A DNA stretch of 64,000 nt, from positions 1,550,001-1,614,000 of the forward strand of contig NW_026946366.1 in NCBI RefSeq assembly GCF_035222375.1, read 5' to 3'. Source of the stretch: Podospora pseudocomata (taxonomy: Eukaryota > Ascomycota > Sordariomycetes > Sordariales > Podosporaceae). The notes under the pieces are model-generated. The model was not told the origin of the DNA and did no database searches. It saw only the letters and a program-made list of their open reading frames with translations. Both the position numbers and the translations under genes were made by a program. Each line of letters begins with the position of its first letter. Positions within the stretch are counted from its first letter, which is position 1. Positions 11,033-23,012 of the stretch are shown piece by piece.

Positions 11033-13940
11033 ATCCTTGGTCCCGACACAAGGTATCCTGTCTAGGCGGGACAAAATCAGACCACTTTACCCAGATGTGT
11101 GCACTCGCAGACAAGCTTAACAGTGCCAAGCAGCATCATCGGCACCAGCCAAGGCAAAGGGGGGAGGAATCTGGAAAACAGGGTCCAAGGTCTTTCAGCC
11201 AATCGTAGGTTGCGGCCAGCTGTCCTGTCCCCTTCTTGCTGGGGCTTGGAATTTTGAGTGGTGCGCATTCCAGTACGTACGGGTAGGCTGCCAAGTTTAG
11301 GGAAGGCCTCTCTGGGAATGATGGAACAATTATATGTGGATTTAGCTCAAGATCCCAAGAAAGGCTGCAGCATTTCAGGATCGAGGCTGCTAAACTATCC
11401 ACTACTGTGGGCTCACATGAAAGGTACAGACAGACGGGACGGTCAACAGAGCCGTCGACCACGAACACACTATTTTCGAGTCACATCCATTTTGGCAATC
11501 TAAAGCTTTTACAAAATAAACTCGGCCCTCCATGTGTCGCGGCGCTGAACTTGATGTAATGTGCGGTGTGGGACAATAGCTGCGGATGATGCCGGTGGCT
11601 GGGCGGGACTGATGATGACGGGATACGTCGTATTTCTTTTGGACATACGTCAACCGTCTGAATGGCGCTGCGTGAGGAGGTCGCGGAGGCTCAACCGTCG
11701 CTGTGCCGTCAACGCCACGTACGGGTGCGACGTGATGTAATCTAGGGGTCCATCTGTTGTTGAACAAAGACGTTTTGTTTGTGACGTTCTAGAGACTGAT
11801 AGAAAAAGAAGCGGAATGCGCCGTTGGATGGTAGTTGGATGGTGGATGGGCCTATGACTCCATTCCATGAGTCGTCGCCGGGAGTTAAAAAAGAGAGGCT
11901 GATGTCAAAGCCGGAGCTCTGATGTCAGTTAGTCAGGGCATCGCTGACGATGGTTACAGCCGCTGCCAAAACACTCGGTGAAATTGGCGCGTGTTAGACC
12001 GAGCGACTGCAAAATGAACACTTTTGGTTTCTTTCAGCGAAATGGAAATGATTGTCGTGGCGACTGGTCTGGACCTTTTTTCTGACGGCAGTTTTGGAGC
12101 AATTAGATCAGGAACCGTCACAGCTAACAAAGATGTTGACGAGGTCGGAGGACCCTTGGGGTTGATTTGTGGGGGAAAATCGTCAAGCTCTTGCCTGTTT
12201 GGTGACTGACAGGGGTGGGAGCTGTGATGTCATCGGCACGATTTGCAGGGGTCTGACGCCTTGCATGCATGCACGAGTGGCGCCAGAATCCGATGTCTCT
12301 TTTCCAGCGGATTGTTTTTGCCCTGTGTGCTTGTGAAATCATCGTCAGGCTCAGCGCCGCTTTCTTTCTCTCAAACACAACACGCGAAGCAACACTGCTA
12401 TGTGTTCCTCCCGCCACATCATCACATCATAGGCCTTTGCCTCCTGTCACCGCCTGTTGTGAGCCAATTTACCCATCCCTAGCTCACGCATGCTAAGCCG
12501 CTTTTGCAATGACCTCCGTCCGGCGTGCCGGCGCAAGATTTCGCGCTTGGCAATTAGGACCCCGTGTGGTCTCGCCTTGACTAATTGAATGGGAATTTCA
12601 ACGTGCCGTCTCTAGACTGGACTCTGAATGGCCTCAGTGGGATGGGCAAACATGAGAATGCCATGTTTTGCTCCCCCCCGTGCTGCCACTGTGCCAACTT
12701 TTCCCCTGTCCAAGCGTCGTTTTCCTCGGCCATTGGCTCACCATACCCCCTTACCCCCTCTTGCTGCATGCAGGGCAGAGACATATCAGGTACCTTGGCT
12801 TCAATAGCAGTGGAAAAGATATTGCTCACATGAGTACATCAACAACTTCTCCTAACGTTGGCCGAGTACAGATACCTTTCGCGAGATGAGGTTAGGGAAT
12901 AGCTATCGGTACTCTGCATGAGCCTTGCAGACCGGAACAACAAGCATTCATGGTTCGGGGGCCCGCTTTTGTCTTGTCCAACCACTGACATCATTTCAAA
13001 CCGTCATCCTTTTTGTTGCGGAGGGTGGGTGAGACTGCTGATCCCATCTCTCGCTTGCCTTGGCCACCGACGCGGACTTCCTCGTCATGTACCCAGGACT
13101 CTCTCTTCGTCAGTGCTGTCTCTCTGGCACCACTGAAACGCCGTCTCCCACGGCTTTAGTCGTCACATCTCGCCTCCGTTATCTCACCCCCCAACTCTAT
13201 GATCAGCAGGGTCTTGCCTTTCCTGGCTCCCGCTGTCTTCCCCCATCCACCCAACTTCTTCCGTTTTCCGTCATTCATCCTCTCACTGCGTAGTTGCCGC
13301 CGCGCTTCACTAACAGGCTGGGGACACCAAGTCGATGCTGTGGCACTGATCTAAGACAGGTCGGCCAGCCGCGCTGAGCAATTGTTCTGTGGTAACACAC
13401 AGCCGGCCAAAGTTTACGTCGAGTGAATCCGGCGTAAACGGGAAGACATGTTCAGTCCCTGAGTGATGGGTTCAAACGGTCATAAGCTACGCCATAACTG
13501 GCAGCCGTCCTACGTCTGTCATGGTCACCCCCATGTTCAAACGGCGCTCATCACCGCTGATCGGTCATAGGTTTGGGGGTAAGCTTGCATCTGAGGGTAG
13601 CAGCACTATCCTCTTCCACCTATGAGGTGGTGAGAGAGACGGGCCCCCTTCTTGTCGTGCCTTTGTGAGATTGGTTCCGGCGGGTGGTGGTGTGCGAGGA
13701 TCATGGTGACGATGGGTGTGAGACCTCTCTTGTCCCGACTGCTCTCTCTGAGGGTCCCTGCCCGTCCCCCGCGTGGACCCCTTCCGCTTGTCAATCTGCC
13801 CTTCGAACTTTCCCCCCTCCCCCGTCCCCACACCACTCGTACCCCTTCCCACACAAAAAGTGCCATTGATTACCACCCGGCCCCACCAAATCTCGCCTTA
13901 ATCAAATACACTCCAAGCACCTACAAGCCAAGCTCTCCGT
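11033..13940. other. Long gene-poor region upstream of the 14210 gene
   Basis: About 2.9 kb without a protein-like frame on either strand. It contains pyrimidine-rich stretches (especially 13050-13300 and 13700-13940) and several direct cgtca/tgacg-like hexamers. It is probably the 3' flank of the GH18 gene plus a long regulatory region for the small protein gene at 14210. Confidence 0.4.
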
Positions 13941-13947
13941 TATAAAG
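13941..13947 (+). promoter_or_regulatory. TATA box (TATAAAG)
   Basis: A clean TATAAAG lies 263 bp before the ATG at 14210. It is followed by a CT-rich stretch typical of fungal transcription starts and strong 5' leaders. Confidence 0.6.
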
Positions 13948-14209
13948 TCTGGCGACCCCTCCCCTCCGTTTCCTTGTTTTTTTTCTTTCCGCATCTTAGT
14001 CACAGACTAATAAACACAATCAACTCTTGGCTGCTGAAGCCTGACAAACAATAACCGCAAACTTCTTCTCTTTGTCGGCGTTTTCCTTTTGAGTAGCTCT
14101 CCTGCAGTCTCTCATCTCTTGCAAAAAGTTTCAACGTGAGCGGCACTATCATCACCATCATCAACTCTCCAAAAAAATCATCACCACCCACAAAGACATA
14201 ACCCGCACC

Positions 14210-14461
14210 ATGCCCACCACCCAAAACGCCTCTTACTCCGTCGGCCTCGCCATGTCACCCCCACCACCCAGCGACCTCGGCAGCTACGCCCGCTCCATGC
14301 ACCAACACACCAAGCGCCAGATGGACTCCATCTCCCAGGCTCCCACCTCTCCCGAGAGGCGCTCCCCAAGCCAGAGCAACGACCGCTCCTCGGGCACAAA
14401 CAGTATGCCCAACGGCGTATCGAACCAGAGGAGAAACCCAGGCGATTACAACTACCAGTAA
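14210..14461 (+). CDS. Small conserved Ser/Pro/Gln-rich protein, 83 aa
   Basis: The ATG sits in a strong context (cgcaccATGcc). The protein has a central conserved-looking core, SYARSMHQHTKRQMDSI, followed by a Ser/Arg/Asn-rich tail (SPERRSPSQSND, GDYNYQ end). It has no signal peptide, membrane segment or cysteine. I recall the YARxMHxHTKxQM core from small proteins in other Pezizomycotina but cannot name a function. The TATA box, long CT-rich leader and long upstream gene-free region suggest strong or conditional expression, as for stress- or conidiation-induced small proteins; that is inference. Confidence 0.65.
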   Translation: MPTTQNASYSVGLAMSPPPPSDLGSYARSMHQHTKRQMDSISQAPTSPERRSPSQSNDRSSGTNSMPNGVSNQRRNPGDYNYQ

Positions 14462-15290
14462 ATCAGTTGTGACGCATCATTGCCGTGAGGGAGAAAGAAA
14501 TAAGCGTGAAAATCTCTTCATTTCTTCGTTTTCTATCGGGCTGGGAAGAGAAGAGGAAAAAGCGTAACAACCATTCTTCAGCATCGGGTTTCTTTTCTTC
14601 TGGGCCGGGGAAAACATGACGTTGGTTGTTACACATGACACATATCTACTAGGATGTGTGTGGTTTCGGAATGGATATGATATGGGGCGTACACGAGTTG
14701 GGGAAAAAATGGTTTTCGGTTGTCTTCTCCCTTCTCTTCTCGAATACTTGCATATCTGGGTCTTTTTTTTTTTGGCAGGTCGTCCTTTTTTTGCTCATCA
14801 CCTCTCGTTTCTGTTGCGAGCATGGCGTTTAATGGGCTGGGAATATCGGTGGGGATTAAGCAATGATTTTCCCTGGAGTTGTCGGTTTGCGAATACGCTC
14901 TCGATAGATGAATTTCGTTCTCTGTTCTGAGCATGAATTGATGATGGAGGTGGGCTGGTACATCAAAGTATCTAGTACGCATAAGCAATCAATATGTTAA
15001 TTCTCGGTCAATTCTTTGGCTGGGATAATCTCGACTCACTTTGTTCTTTTTTTAATGTGAATTTCACAGTGAATCAATTATTAGTGTAACGGATGCGCTG
15101 ATTCTGTAGCCGGTTTTCCTAGCCAACTTTGTAAGCACACCGTGAGCTCTATCTAACCTGTTTCCCTGGGTGGTACCATTCTCTATCTCACTTCCGCTCG
15201 TCATGTAAAAGTGTGCTGTGTGCCGGTAAAATAATTATTCCTCTCATTACCCCATCGGTTGATATGGCAGGGTGCCGCTCATATGCAACT
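14462..15290. other. Intergenic between convergent genes
   Basis: 3' flank of the 14210 gene and 3' flank of YJU2. T-rich stretches are seen; no gene is recognised. Confidence 0.5.
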
Positions 15291-16232
15291 TCAAGCCACC
15301 TTCTTCTTCTTGATCCCTAATAGCGCGGCGTGGTCCTTTTTCCTCTTAACCACCCTCTTAAAACTCGGCGGTGGCATATCCGTCGTATCGGTCCCCGCTG
15401 TCGTCGCAGCTGCTGTCGCAGCTGCCGTCGTCGCAGGTTTAATCCCCTCACTCAACGACAAGCTTGGCCCCCCATTACTCCCGTCCACCCCCTTCTCCTC
15501 CTCTTCCGGCTCCTCCACAATCTCCTCCAACATCTCCTGCCTCCTCGCAAACTGAAACGCCCTCCTCGCCGCCTCAGCATCCTCCTCCTCCTGCCTCCTC
15601 CTCTCTTTTTCCTCCTCCGTCTCCTTACTCACCAACCCCTCCAACAAATCCACCCCCTCACTCTTCGCCTTCTCCAACCTCGCATTCCGACTCCTAATCT
15701 CATCCAACGCGTCCGCCACCGCCATCTCCCTCTTCGCATCCTCCGTTTTCTGCTCCAACTCAGCCATAGCATTCTTCTCCTCCTCCCCCGCCGCCTCCGC
15801 CATTTCCCGTTCCAACCGATCCAACCTCTGCTCATCCGTCTCATCTTCCCCATCCCCATTGTCCCCATCATCCAACCCCCTCTTCCACGGATCCGTGTTC
15901 CTCTTGGCCCCCTGCTCAACAGTATAATCCTGATTCTTGGGATCAGTCTTGAACACAATCTCCGCCGAGCACCTCGTGCACCGGATGTAAAACCGGTAAA
16001 TCTGTATAGACAAGTACTTTTCGTCTGGTCGGGTTTCTTTGCGCGCGTTGAATTTGCGGCCGCGGTACATGTACTCCCCGCAGGCGGTGCAGCGCATGCT
16101 GAACGGGGCCATCAGGCGCACGACTTGGACCTTGGGGGTGTTGGCCGCGGATTTGGGCTTGCGGGTTCGCCCTACGAGGGAGGGGTCAAAGTCGGGGGGG
16201 TAGTATTTGGAGAGGACTTTGCGTTCGGACAT
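15291..16232 (-). CDS. YJU2: Splicing factor YJU2 / CCDC94 family
   Basis: A single exon of 313 residues begins MSERKVLSKYYPPDFDP, the invariant start of Yju2/CCDC94/Cwf16. Two CxxC pairs (CTACGEYMYRGRKFNARKE and CTRCSAEIVFKTDPKNQDY) form the zinc-binding core. The C-terminal half is a long charged coiled coil ending in a Lys-rich tail (IKKKKVA). Yju2 joins the Prp19-activated spliceosome and promotes the first catalytic step of pre-mRNA splicing in the nucleus. Length and motif order match the family. A 397-residue ORF on the opposite strand is a shadow of the biased coiled-coil codons. Confidence 0.95.
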   Translation of the reverse strand: MSERKVLSKYYPPDFDPSLVGRTRKPKSAANTPKVQVVRLMAPFSMRCTACGEYMYRGRKFNARKETRPDEKYLSIQIYRFYIRCTRCSAEIVFKTDPKNQDYTVEQGAKRNTDPWKRGLDDGDNGDGEDETDEQRLDRLEREMAEAAGEEEKNAMAELEQKTEDAKREMAVADALDEIRSRNARLEKAKSEGVDLLEGLVSKETEEEKERRRQEEEDAEAARRAFQFARRQEMLEEIVEEPEEEEKGVDGSNGGPSLSLSEGIKPATTAAATAAATTAGTDTTDMPPPSFKRVVKRKKDHAALLGIKKKKVA

Positions 16233-16756
16233 TGCGGCGGCGGTGGTGGTGGTTTAATCGGGGGTGGCTTGTCGGGTTGTGAGTGGTTTTCGGCGAGAGG
16301 ATGTGAAGAAGGATTTCGAAGTCGAATGGTGGTGCGACGCGTAAGAAGTCGAAAAATTCGGGATGCGACTGCTGGGTTGGGAAAGTATAGAGTTGTCGGC
16401 TGCGGTCGGTTGTGGTTGGATGTGCAATTAAGGTGCTGGTGCCACATTGAGGCTGAAAAAGGGGCGCCACTCTCGCTGGGAGTGCAGGGATCAAGGCGAC
16501 AAGGGTCGGGTGATATGGGTTAGGGTTGACAAAGCACTTCGCTCACAAACATTACATGGATCATGGTAAGCAATCGGCTGAGGAACCTCAGGGTTCAACT
16601 TCACGCTATATATCGTCATCTCCGTTCTGATTGCTTCTCAGTGTCACATTCGCCTTCAGATATCTCTCTGTACCCAATACGCGCTTTTGGTTGCATGGCC
16701 TTCATCTCATCATCAACCATCCCATTTCATTCCTCCACCTCCCAATTCCACGCCAT
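16233..16756. other. Intergenic: YJU2 promoter and MTHFR 3' flank
   Basis: 524 bp; no gene recognised. Confidence 0.5.
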
Positions 16757-18775
16757 CTAGTTCAGCAGCACCCTCCAAATGGCATCGCTATCGATGAAGT
16801 CATGGTGAATAATGTTCACCAACCATGAATCACCCCTAATCTTTTCAAGCAGCTTTTCACTCTCCGACCCCTTCCCATAAATCTTGGCCCATTCTCCCCA
16901 GATCCCAAACGCCTCCTCGCTCCAGGCCCGGAAACTGACTTCTTCAATAATCGTGGGCGTGACAATCTCCTTGCCGGGGAAAACACCCCACGTCACGGCA
17001 TTGGTGCTGGCCTCCTTCTCCCCCTCTGCCTCCAACGAGCCAGCGGCATCCGAGCTGACAAAGTCACCGGCGGCGTTGATGGCATAGAAACATACATCGT
17101 CCTTCAAGTCTGGGTGCCTAAGTTTTTGTTCGAGCACCTTCCAGTCCGCCGACGGAATGAAGAACTCGACAAATGCCTTTTGAAAGACGAACCCGTTTGC
17201 CGGTCCCCATCCAAAGGTGGGATCACTGGACCGAAGGCCGTTAACCGCCGGCTGCGAGGCCAACGACCACCAGCCCTTGGAGTTGAGCTTGATGAGCTGG
17301 TCACGAATCTTGTCGGTTTCCGGGCTGAATCCTTCTTCGCTCCACGGAATGGTTGTGAGCTCGCCCTTGAGGTGGCGGATAAAGACGTTGTTGATGTCCT
17401 CGGTCGTCCTTGGAGTGCCCCAGATCCGAAGCGCCTGGGCCACCGTAACGTGCAGGCTTACACCGTAGCCGTCGATTTGACCGTAGGCGGGAGACCGAGC
17501 ATCGCCCCATCTGCCGTTGGGGAAGTCATCCCACGTGGCTTCGCGGCCTAGTACGCCTTCGCCCTCTGAAATAGCCAGTGTGTTAGCGCGGGAATTGATG
17601 GGTTCTGCCGGAATGCTAGCCTCCTGTGCTGTCGCTTCCCAGTCGGGATAGGATGTGGATCGACCCTGGATAATAACCCGATCCCTGGGATCAGAGCCAA
17701 TCGAGCCCTTTCGTCTTCCATCATCGGGGACGGATCCGTTGATGCGAAGAAGTCGAATGTCCGGTAGAGGGTTGTGTCTCACAGCGGACTGAAGCTCTTC
17801 CTCCTCTGGAGTTTCGGGATGGATCAACCCTGTTCTTTCGACAATGAACGATACTGCCTTTTCCAGGTTGAGCGTGTAAAAGTGAAAGCCCTTGGGACCC
17901 TCGGCCGTCCTGCCCTTGATCTCCTTGATCTGCTCCACCAGTTCGCTGACAATATCCACCCCCACCTCCTTGACTCTTTCATCGTCACCCCTGACGGCCT
18001 CCAGACGGTCCATGAGCGCATCGGGTATCTTGGCGTGGCTGAGCTTTGTCGTCCTTTTGATCATTTGATAACTCTGGATAGGCATAAGACCAGGGATAAT
18101 CACGATATCCTTGAATGTACCGCTTGGATGCTCCCGAAGAGTCTTCTCGAAATGATCGTACGCTGCAATGTCGAAGAACAACTGTGTCATGAGAAAATCG
18201 GCTCCGGCCTGCACCTTCTCGACGAGATAAGGAAGGTCATGCTCCAGGCTCTGACCGAGGGGATGGCTTTCATCGGCATGGCCTTCCGGATAGGCGGCAA
18301 CACCAATGCAGAAGTAATCGCCGTGAGTCTTGCGGATATAACGAACGAGGTCGACGGCCCAATGGAACTCTTCCTCTTCGTCATCGTCGGTCTGTGGCTC
18401 GTTGCTATCACGGTACTCGGCTCTTCTTGGCGGGTCGCCCCTGAGGGCGAGGATATTGCGAATACCCAAAGCCTTTGCGTCCTCCAATGTCTTATCTATC
18501 AGCTTCCGGCTCATGTTGGTGCAGGTAAGATGCAGACATGTTGTCAGGCCCAGCTCCCGCTGGCAGATCTCGGCGAGCTCGAGGGACTTGGTTGCTGTAG
18601 AACCGCCGGCGCCCCAGGTAACGTTGACAAAGAGTGGTCGCAGGGCCCTCGCCATCCGATCGAGCCGGTCACGGAGGTTGGAGAAACCCATGGCCGTCTT
18701 GGGCGGGAAGAATTCGAGGGAGCAGTAGTTCGTCTCGGCGGGCAAAGCCGCAATCTTGTCTGTGATTTTGTCCAT
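16757..18775 (-). CDS. MET13: Methylenetetrahydrofolate reductase
   Basis: A single exon of 672 residues from ATG 18775 (MDKITDKIAAL), the start usual in fungal homologues. An in-frame ATG at 18832 (MGEFLPSL..) would add 19 residues and cannot be excluded. The N-terminal TIM barrel has the family signatures SLEFFPPKT, WGAGGST, HLTCTNM, ALRGDPP, FCIGVAAYPEGH, FLMTQLFFD, IIPGLMPIQSY and GFHFYTLNLE. The C-terminal regulatory domain is the eukaryotic MTHFR type (GWGPANGFVFQKAFVEFF, CFYAINAAGDF). It reduces 5,10-methylene-THF to 5-methyl-THF for methionine synthesis, using FAD and NAD(P)H in the cytosol. Yeast has MET12 and MET13; assignment to MET13 is by overall likeness. Confidence 0.93.
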   Translation of the reverse strand: MDKITDKIAALPAETNYCSLEFFPPKTAMGFSNLRDRLDRMARALRPLFVNVTWGAGGSTATKSLELAEICQRELGLTTCLHLTCTNMSRKLIDKTLEDAKALGIRNILALRGDPPRRAEYRDSNEPQTDDDEEEEFHWAVDLVRYIRKTHGDYFCIGVAAYPEGHADESHPLGQSLEHDLPYLVEKVQAGADFLMTQLFFDIAAYDHFEKTLREHPSGTFKDIVIIPGLMPIQSYQMIKRTTKLSHAKIPDALMDRLEAVRGDDERVKEVGVDIVSELVEQIKEIKGRTAEGPKGFHFYTLNLEKAVSFIVERTGLIHPETPEEEELQSAVRHNPLPDIRLLRINGSVPDDGRRKGSIGSDPRDRVIIQGRSTSYPDWEATAQEASIPAEPINSRANTLAISEGEGVLGREATWDDFPNGRWGDARSPAYGQIDGYGVSLHVTVAQALRIWGTPRTTEDINNVFIRHLKGELTTIPWSEEGFSPETDKIRDQLIKLNSKGWWSLASQPAVNGLRSSDPTFGWGPANGFVFQKAFVEFFIPSADWKVLEQKLRHPDLKDDVCFYAINAAGDFVSSDAAGSLEAEGEKEASTNAVTWGVFPGKEIVTPTIIEEVSFRAWSEEAFGIWGEWAKIYGKGSESEKLLEKIRGDSWLVNIIHHDFIDSDAIWRVLLN

Positions 18776-20925
18776 GGCGTGGTTCTTGCCAGCCTCTACA
18801 GGCAGTTCCAAACTGGGAAGAAATTCACCCATTGGGGTTGAAAGGGGAGATGGATGGCGGGCAGCTGTGTGCTCTGACAATAATAAGGAGGGGCGGGAGC
18901 TCCTGGGTGGCTTCGGCGAATGCTCGGAGAAGGAGAACCGCTACACAAAAGATTGGATGAAAGTGGCTGCTCGGTGCGCTGGAGGGTTCGATCCCTGCTG
19001 GGAATGCTAGGAATGTATTCGAGAAGCGGACGGTTCCTGATTCGATGTTTGTTGGCCCAGTTACTCGACTACGAGCTCCTTTTCAATGTTGCTTCTAGCA
19101 AGAATTTCCCGTGGTCAAGGTGCACTGTTTCATTCCAGCGGCGACTAGTCAACCCCACCTTTTACGTAGGTGACGTGGGGTACAAGCAAACCTCCTTCCC
19201 GCGATCGCAACGCCTGTCAGAATGTGGGGTTTCTATCACTCTGGGCGCCTCGGTGAGACAGCCAACCACATCGGCAGTTAGTTTAGGTGCGAGGAGGCAT
19301 AGTGATTGGTGAAGGTCTGTCATGTGGTCGTGTACCCGGATCTGAATTACACGTCCCCCACTTCCAATTATCGATCGGATGAGAACGTGCTCTAATATTT
19401 ACCATTGAGAATCCCCAGGAGGACCCAGGAGGACTGTATTGAAGCTGACTATGGGATATATACGTGGGGGGGCCTAGGGAGAACATGGCATTGCGGCTTT
19501 ACCAGCTAATTGTCTGACATGTGCTTCGATGCCGAGTCTTGGTTGAGACATTGTACGTGTCAAGTTGAGTTCTTTGCAAACCTATACCTGTATCAGCAAT
19601 AAAAGCGTTAGCTCAACAGCCTGGCAGAGCCTGCGGGATGACAGCATGTGGTGTTCAGATATTCAGGAATTGCCATGGTATCGTCACCCTAAACACACGG
19701 CACTGCTGAACCTCTATCTACGATGTAAATAGAGGCTCGACCGTTGTTGAGTAGGTTTACCGGATTGTTTAATTGTCATCAGGATTAAAAAAAAAAAACA
19801 GAGCCAGACACGTAGAGCAATCGACGTACCAATTGAAAGTCGAGAGCGAGCGTGTGTAACAAATATATATATGAGGGAGAATCCAAGGTTATCAAATCTG
19901 GTCTACGTGGCAGCAACTTAAAAGACAAGTGAGAAAAAGAATGTCTAGTGCTTCAGGTCATCACCGCATCATGGAACCGCGCAATTAAGGGGCACTCGTG
20001 ACGATGGTTTTAAACAAGGGCTTCGTAGAGTTAATCTCGACTCGGCAACTGAGATCGCCAACAGCATGGGGTGCGTGGTGATGTTGGTGATGTATTCACA
20101 GTTGATGGTCTTTGTGGAAGAGAAGAAAAGAGAATGTTAAAATTGGCGGCGCGAAATTTTTCTTTGTACGAGACTCGACTGGCGAGGTTCTGGTGGGGTT
20201 CTTTGTGCCGGCTGTCACCGCCCGTAACGTTCTGGTGGTCGGCCTGGTTTTGGTGCTCCCGGCACGGTGGCAGTGGTGGTGGGCTGCTTTTGCCGGCCAG
20301 TCATGTTTTTTTGGCACTAAAATGTGGTGGAGACGTCGCGAAGACCCGCCACAGTGCACTGCCTGTTGCTTTGGGGCCCTCTCAAGATTTGTTCTTTTCC
20401 ACCATTGTTCGAGAACTGAGAAAACGGCTTCTGACATCCCACCACGCTTCCCTGATGCTCTAAAACCCTGCCGCCCAACCTTCAACCTTCACGCATACCT
20501 TAATAATAGGATATTCTCGTGAGAACATCGCCCAGACATCCATCCCGCCACTGACGCCAACTGCCACCCACCACCACCCATCAAACCGCACCACCACCTC
20601 CAAAGGTCCTCGAGACGAAACAGCCGCCCGCCGTGTTAATCCTCCTCAACCCACACCTGACATCACCCACCTCCCTTTCCGCTCGCCTTCCCGTTCGAAT
20701 AATACACCACTGTGAGCATCACTGCGCTTTAATCTGAGCACTTGCACTGCAACATTTTGTGCTCTCGGGGCTTCCAATAGTCGCCCTTCGTGTCTGTTGC
20801 ACCACAGGCCGAACTACACCAGAGGTTGCTGTCGATCATTGAAGGGCGTGGCTGGTGCTTGCTCGCAAGCTGTAGACACTCTTTAGACACCCCCTTTCCC
20901 CCTAGTACCGGTTTCCATCTTCTCC
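18776..20925. other. Divergent intergenic region between MTHFR and eIF4E-like genes
   Basis: About 2.1 kb. The first ~150 bp are the MTHFR leader. A stretch at 18980-18995 resembles a tRNA T-loop by chance. Poly-A occurs at 19786-19798. The 20450-20920 part is C/T- and CCACC-rich, consistent with the promoter and leader of the eIF4E-like gene. No gene is recognised. Confidence 0.5.
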
Positions 20926-22137
20926 ATGGAGAACATATGGAGTCGCCGTCCCGGGTGAGTATTTTTTTTTCTTCCATCGTCTTCACTTTGTCCAAGCTGT
21001 TCGGCGGGGTCAACCGGAGCTGTCGTGCTAACGTTTTTGGATCACAAGTTCGAGCAAGCTCTCCCTCTCTACTTCCGGCTCCGGTCAGGGCGACAGCCCC
21101 TCTGGACGCAACAACTCTTTCAGGCGAATCGGCGGTGATAGCTCTTCGCTCCAGAAAACCAACCCCTTCAGTTCCATAACCACGCCGGGAGGCGGCTTGG
21201 CGTCACCTACAGGCGGCGCATCGAATGCCTTCGGCCTAGGATCTGGCGCCTTTGCTTCTTTTGGTTCGGCGAAGACCCCTAAGGCGACTGGAAATCCTTT
21301 CGAGTCGTCTTTGGGCGCTGCTGTCAAGACACCCGGTGCGGAGAAATCTGCAAAGGAGGGTGGCTTGGCTGGCAAGTCTGTCGGCCGGGTGGCATCCAAC
21401 GCCTCCCTGCTTGACTCTGCCAGGACGTCAGGAGCGTCAGTCCACCGGCTGCGTGACAGCTGGGTGTTCTGGTTTCGCCCGCCCATCTCCAAGGCGAACG
21501 GGTTTATCGAGTATGAGAACACTCTGCACCCAATCGCCTCGGTTGATACAGCCGAGAACTTCTTCGGCGTGTACGGGCACTTGAAGCGGCCGTCAACGCT
21601 GCCGCTGGTATCGGACTACCACCTCTTCAAGAAGGGAATCCGGCCAATATGGGAGGACCAGGAGAACAAGGCGGGTGGCAAGTGGGTGGTGCGCCTCAAG
21701 AAGGGCGTTGCGGACCGCTATTGGGAGGACCTGCTGTTTGCCATTATTGGCGACCAGTTCGGCGAGGCCAGTGAGGAGGTTTGCGGTATTGTGGTGAGCA
21801 TCCGTAACGGGGAGGACATCCTCAGCATCTGGACTCGTTCGAGTGGACAGCGGGTCCTGAAGCTCCGGTAAGTTTATATTTCTTGACAAGCTACATTGTT
21901 GCATCCTACTTATTCTGTCGTCACAGCGAAACTATGCGCCGAGTCCTGTCGATGCCAAATGACACCAAAATCGAGTTCAAGAGCCACGACACCAGCATCC
22001 AGCAGCGCACTGCTATTGAAGAGTCCCGGCGGGAGAAGGCGGCGAACAATCACCACGGTGACAAGCGCAACAACAAGCAGCAACATTATCAGCAGCAGTT
22101 GCAGCAGTCGAATGACGAACAGCAGAAGAACTTATAA
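20926..22137 (+). CDS. Translation initiation factor eIF4E family, 4EHP/eIF4E2 type
   Basis: Exons 20926-20954, 21049-21867 and 21927-22137 (introns GTGAGT..GCTAAC..AAG and GTAAGT..CACAG) give 352 residues. It begins MENIWSRRPG and continues into a Ser/Gly-rich leader of ~140 residues (SSKLSLSTSGSG). The cap-binding domain follows: RDSWVFWFRPP, FFGVYGHLKRP, FKKGIRPIWEDQENKAGGKW, RYWEDLLFAIIGDQF and IVVSIRNGEDILSIW. The aromatic residues that stack on m7G lie in WVFW and the IWED motif. The C-tail is Gln/Asn-rich (QQHYQQQLQQSND). The family binds mRNA caps. The class-II/4EHP assignment, often a translational repressor, rests on the domain text and disordered ends and is less sure than the family. 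Confidence 0.92.
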
Positions 22138-23012
22138 GTACAGCCCTTTTGCAACCTTATGTAGCGAAGCGAGCGCGGCCCCGGGTCCCATCCTAGCGTA
22201 TTATGATGGCCTACCGAAGAGAAATCCCAAAAGAATTCCGTCCGTGGACAAAAAAGATTTCCAGGCGTTGTTGTGTGTGTGTTTTCTCTTTCTCTTTCTC
22301 TCTTTACCATCTCTATGTCCTGTGTGTAACAACATCATTTCCGGTTTTGTCTTTTTCATCGAGCAAGCATTGTTTTTTGACAGTCATTTTTCTCAACTCG
22401 CCGTTTTCTCCTTCTGTTTGGACTTGTAGCAGTAGCAGGCAGGGATGATTGGTGTGGGCGGTGTCAGCTGTGATTTTCCACCTGGTGTGTGGGAGGGAAC
22501 GGTCAGGGCGAAAAAGGGAGAGCGGGTGGGTGGTGAATGCTGTGGGTTCAATGGTTGAAATGTGCGAAATGACTTTTGGGATATTTGGGAAGGGGGCGGG
22601 GGAAATTGTCGGGAAATGAATGGGTTGGGTTCATCATGCTTCGAGGGATCAAGGCGTGCAGCGCGTGATTTAGCGACTTCGCAAAGGCAGGAAAAGAAAT
22701 ATTTTGAAGTATGGGCTTCGTCATGTATGTTGCTGCTAGTGTTATTGCTGACAGGAAATATATGCTGTTGTCTTATCAGTAAGTGTCGGGTACGTCAACC
22801 GCCGATGATAACCGTCAGGTACTAGTTCTCATCCACATGTTAAAGTGTTTGGGAGTTGAATTTCTCTATGCAATTTTTATGTGCTACAATTTCCCATGTT
22901 TGCTGCGTTTCCTAGCTTTTTAACTGCTTCCGTACTGTAATCTGGTATCATCAATTATCTTTTACACCGTACCATTCAACCCCAACCTCTCCATCCCCCT
23001 CACCACTCCTAG
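22138..23012. other. Intergenic between convergent genes
   Basis: 3' flanks of the eIF4E-like gene and of SAD1; T-rich at 22260-22400. No gene recognised. Confidence 0.5.

Noticed and set aside
15330-16523. 397-codon plus-strand ORF over YJU2
   Set aside because: Composition is Leu/Pro/Arg-rich shadow of the coiled-coil codons of YJU2, which is unmistakable on the minus strand.
18950-19010. Possible tRNA T-arm (gggttcgatccc)
   Set aside because: No D-arm or acceptor stem can be paired around it; it lies in the MTHFR leader region.
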